Assembly: GCF_013318015.2 (NCBI RefSeq)
Contig: NZ_CP115841.1
Coordinates: 496,001-560,000, forward strand
Reading direction: 5' to 3'
DNA length: 64,000 bases
Origin: Agrobacterium tumefaciens
GTDB taxonomy: Bacteria; Pseudomonadota; Alphaproteobacteria; Rhizobiales; Rhizobiaceae
The notes beneath the pieces are model-generated. The model was given only the letters and a program-made list of their open reading frames with translations, did not search any database and was not told the origin of the DNA. This document shows, piece by piece, positions 62,818 through 64,000 of this stretch. Each line of letters opens with the position of its first letter. Position 1 is the stretch's first letter. A program made the position numbers and the translations under genes.

Positions 62818-63246
62818 ATGACGGAAACTGCATACGGTAACGCCCAGGATCTGCTGGTCGAACTGACGGCGGATATTGTGGCTGCCTATGTTAGCAACCA
62901 CGTCGTTCCGGTAACTGAGCTTCCCGGCCTTATTTCGGATGTTCATACGGCACTCAGCGGAACATCGGCACCGGCATCGGTGGCGGTCAATGTTGAAAAG
63001 CAGAAGCCTGCTGTGTCCGTTCGCAAGTCAGTTCAGGACGATCATATCGTCTGTTTGGAATGTGGTGGCTCGTTCAAGTCGCTCAAACGCCACCTGACGA
63101 CGCATCACAGCATGACGCCGGAAGAATATCGCGAAAAATGGGATCTGCCGGTCGATTATCCGATGGTTGCTCCCGCCTATGCCGAAGCCCGTTCGCGGCT
63201 CGCCAAGGAAATGGGTCTCGGTCAGCGCCGCAAGGCGAACCGTTGA
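62818..63246 (+). CDS. ros: Ros, prokaryotic zinc-finger transcriptional repressor (MucR/Ros family)
   Basis: 142-residue repressor that in A. tumefaciens controls the virC and virD operons, the oncogene ipt and exopolysaccharide genes. The zinc finger has ligands Cys79, Cys82, His92 and His97 ([22 protein letters not shown]), followed by the conserved [28 protein letters not shown]. The N-terminal half ([19 protein letters not shown]) drives oligomerisation. The sequence agrees with my memory of the original Ros protein. ACAGGAGATACTTA precedes the ATG. A perfect 9-base inverted repeat upstream suggests self-repression. Confidence 0.97.
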   Translation: MTETAYGNAQDLLVELTADIVAAYVSNHVVPVTELPGLISDVHTALSGTSAPASVAVNVEKQKPAVSVRKSVQDDHIVCLECGGSFKSLKRHLTTHHSMTPEEYREKWDLPVDYPMVAPAYAEARSRLAKEMGLGQRRKANR

Positions 63247-63278
63247 TTTTCTAAGACGGATTGTGTCGCGGCTGTATT

Positions 63279-63412
63279 TTCTCCCCGTCCGGGGAAAGAT
63301 GGCCCGAAGCGCCGGATAAAGGGGACCTTGGCAGCATATTGCTGGCCTTGCCCCTTAACTCGCCGCCGTGACCTTTTCCCTTAGCAGGAGATGGCGGCAG
63401 GGCGCACATGCC
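63279..63412. repeat. Degenerate intergenic mosaic element after ros
   Basis: CTCCCCGTCCGGGGA opens a stretch with several short inverted segments (GGCCCGAAGC, AAGGGG and TTGGCAGC/TTGCTGGC). It resembles the CCCCGTCCGGGG-type mosaic repeats found between Agrobacterium genes. It takes up part of the 390-base ros-63637 gap. The remainder contains TTGCAC-type promoter sequence and no gene. Confidence 0.5.
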
Positions 63413-63636
63413 CGCTCCATACACAACTTGCACCTAGTGTTATATCCGGCTGGTCCTTAGACCGGCTTTTTTATTGCCGCGCGCAATTTTGGAAGAGGAA
63501 AAAAATCCTTGTCCGAGCGTCACCTTTATTCAAAAACAAAGCGAAATCAATCGCATGTTTTTCGACGCCAAATTTGCCCTTCCCCGCGTCCATCCTCAGG
63601 TGTATGAATTAATTCCTATTCGTAAAGGAGTTGCAT

Positions 63637-64000
63637 ATGCCTTCGGACATATCGTCTTTGCCTGCCCCCTTTCGGCCCTGTGTGCAGGTTGCCGATAGCA
63701 ATTTCCGCCGTTTTCCGCCTGCTGCCGGGCGGGATGAGATTTCCCGGATTTGCCGGCTGGTCCGGCAACTGGCCGGTGAAATGGTGCAATTGACCGGCGA
63801 TCGCGTGGCTGCGCGCCGGGACAGGCGGCGCACCGAATGCCATATCCGCCAGATCGCCATGTATGTGTGCCATGTGCAGCTCGGTATTCCCATGTCAGAT
63901 ATCGGCCCCTGTTTCGGCAGGGACAGAACGACAGTCGGCCATGCATGCCAGGTGGTTGAGGATCGTCGCGACGAACCCGCCTTTGACGAGTTCGTCGCCA
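63637..64000 (+). CDS. Stand-alone DnaA domain-IV-like DNA-binding protein, 3' end outside window
   Basis: 121 codons are visible from ATG 63637, which has AAAGGAG 6 bases upstream. Residues from about 60 resemble the DNA-binding domain IV of the replication initiator DnaA: CHIRQIAMYVCHVQLGIPMSDIGPCFGRDRTTVGHACQVVEDRRDE, including the FGRDRTTVGHA signature. The first 55 residues (PSDISSLPAPFRPCVQV...) match no DnaA domain, and there is no AAA+ module. It could be a transcription factor or a DnaA-box competitor. The stop lies beyond the window. Confidence 0.8.
   Translation, partial: MPSDISSLPAPFRPCVQVADSNFRRFPPAAGRDEISRICRLVRQLAGEMVQLTGDRVAARRDRRRTECHIRQIAMYVCHVQLGIPMSDIGPCFGRDRTTVGHACQVVEDRRDEPAFDEFVA

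Overview
The window is chromosomal DNA from an alphaproteobacterium of the Agrobacterium tumefaciens group. The strongest evidence is the gene at 62818-63246. Its 142-residue product matches my memory of the Ros repressor of A. tumefaciens, including zinc ligands Cys79, Cys82, His92 and His97. GC-rich coding with rhizobial codon choice, an Atu4866-type protein, a dmeRF cobalt/nickel operon, a seven-gene pha/mrp antiporter operon, a RIME-type mosaic element and several rhizobial palindromes fit this. No tRNA, rRNA, CRISPR array or transposase was seen.

Layout. 1-1.8 kb: 5' part of a Zn/Cd/Co-type P-type ATPase with duplicated metal-binding domains and a MerR-type operator. 1.9-3.7 kb: two tandem L,D-transpeptidase lipoproteins. 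3.7-6.0 kb: an AT-richer accessory patch holding an RTX-repeat gene broken by an amber codon and an unrecognised 289-residue protein. 6.0-8.3 kb: ohrR/ohr peroxide defence and an Xre-RES toxin-antitoxin pair. 8.3-10.1 kb: an ABC-F ATPase preceded by a 24-codon leader ORF. 10.2-23 kb: small regulator-plus-enzyme modules (MarR, LysR, HxlR, AraC and WYL regulators with YCII, DUF899, DUF1579, VOC, SDR, LysE and AKR proteins) and a HerA-like ATPase. 23-33 kb: tam, a branched-chain-type aminotransferase, a chemoreceptor, acetyltransferase, Fe-type superoxide dismutase, an ADP-ribose diphosphatase-like enzyme, and a frameshifted WYL regulator beside a LysE exporter. 33-36.5 kb: cytochrome c' and a diheme cytochrome, then a cobalamin riboswitch with cbtB-cbtA. 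36.6-40.5 kb: DJ-1, GNAT, a ZntR-like MerR regulator and dmeRF. 40.9-44.2 kb: betaine-type ABC transporter proXWV with a mosaic element between proX and proW. 44.7-56.2 kb: protease II, a DapA-family aldolase, polysaccharide deacetylase, Ada, AI-2E-type permease, extradiol-type VOC protein, stress proteins, MsrB. 56.4-62.4 kb: phaABCDEFG. 62.8-64 kb: ros and a stand-alone DnaA domain-IV-like gene cut by the window edge.

How the genes fit together. The recurring theme is metal and oxidative homeostasis. A perfect CTCTAG-N3-CTAGAG inverted repeat occurs upstream of both the P-type ATPase and the MerR gene 36 kb away, suggesting one regulon split across the window. DmeR/DmeF and riboswitch-controlled CbtBA handle cobalt, in export and import respectively. 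OhrR/Ohr, SOD, MsrB and cytochrome c' deal with oxidants. Intergenic gaps are seeded with palindromes, including five copies of a CTCATTCCTGTG/CACAGGAATGAG element. The most promising unexplained items are the leader ORF before the ABC-F gene, the split MerR regulon, the interrupted RTX gene with its unknown neighbour, and the 34-codon ORF coupled to the MerR stop codon.
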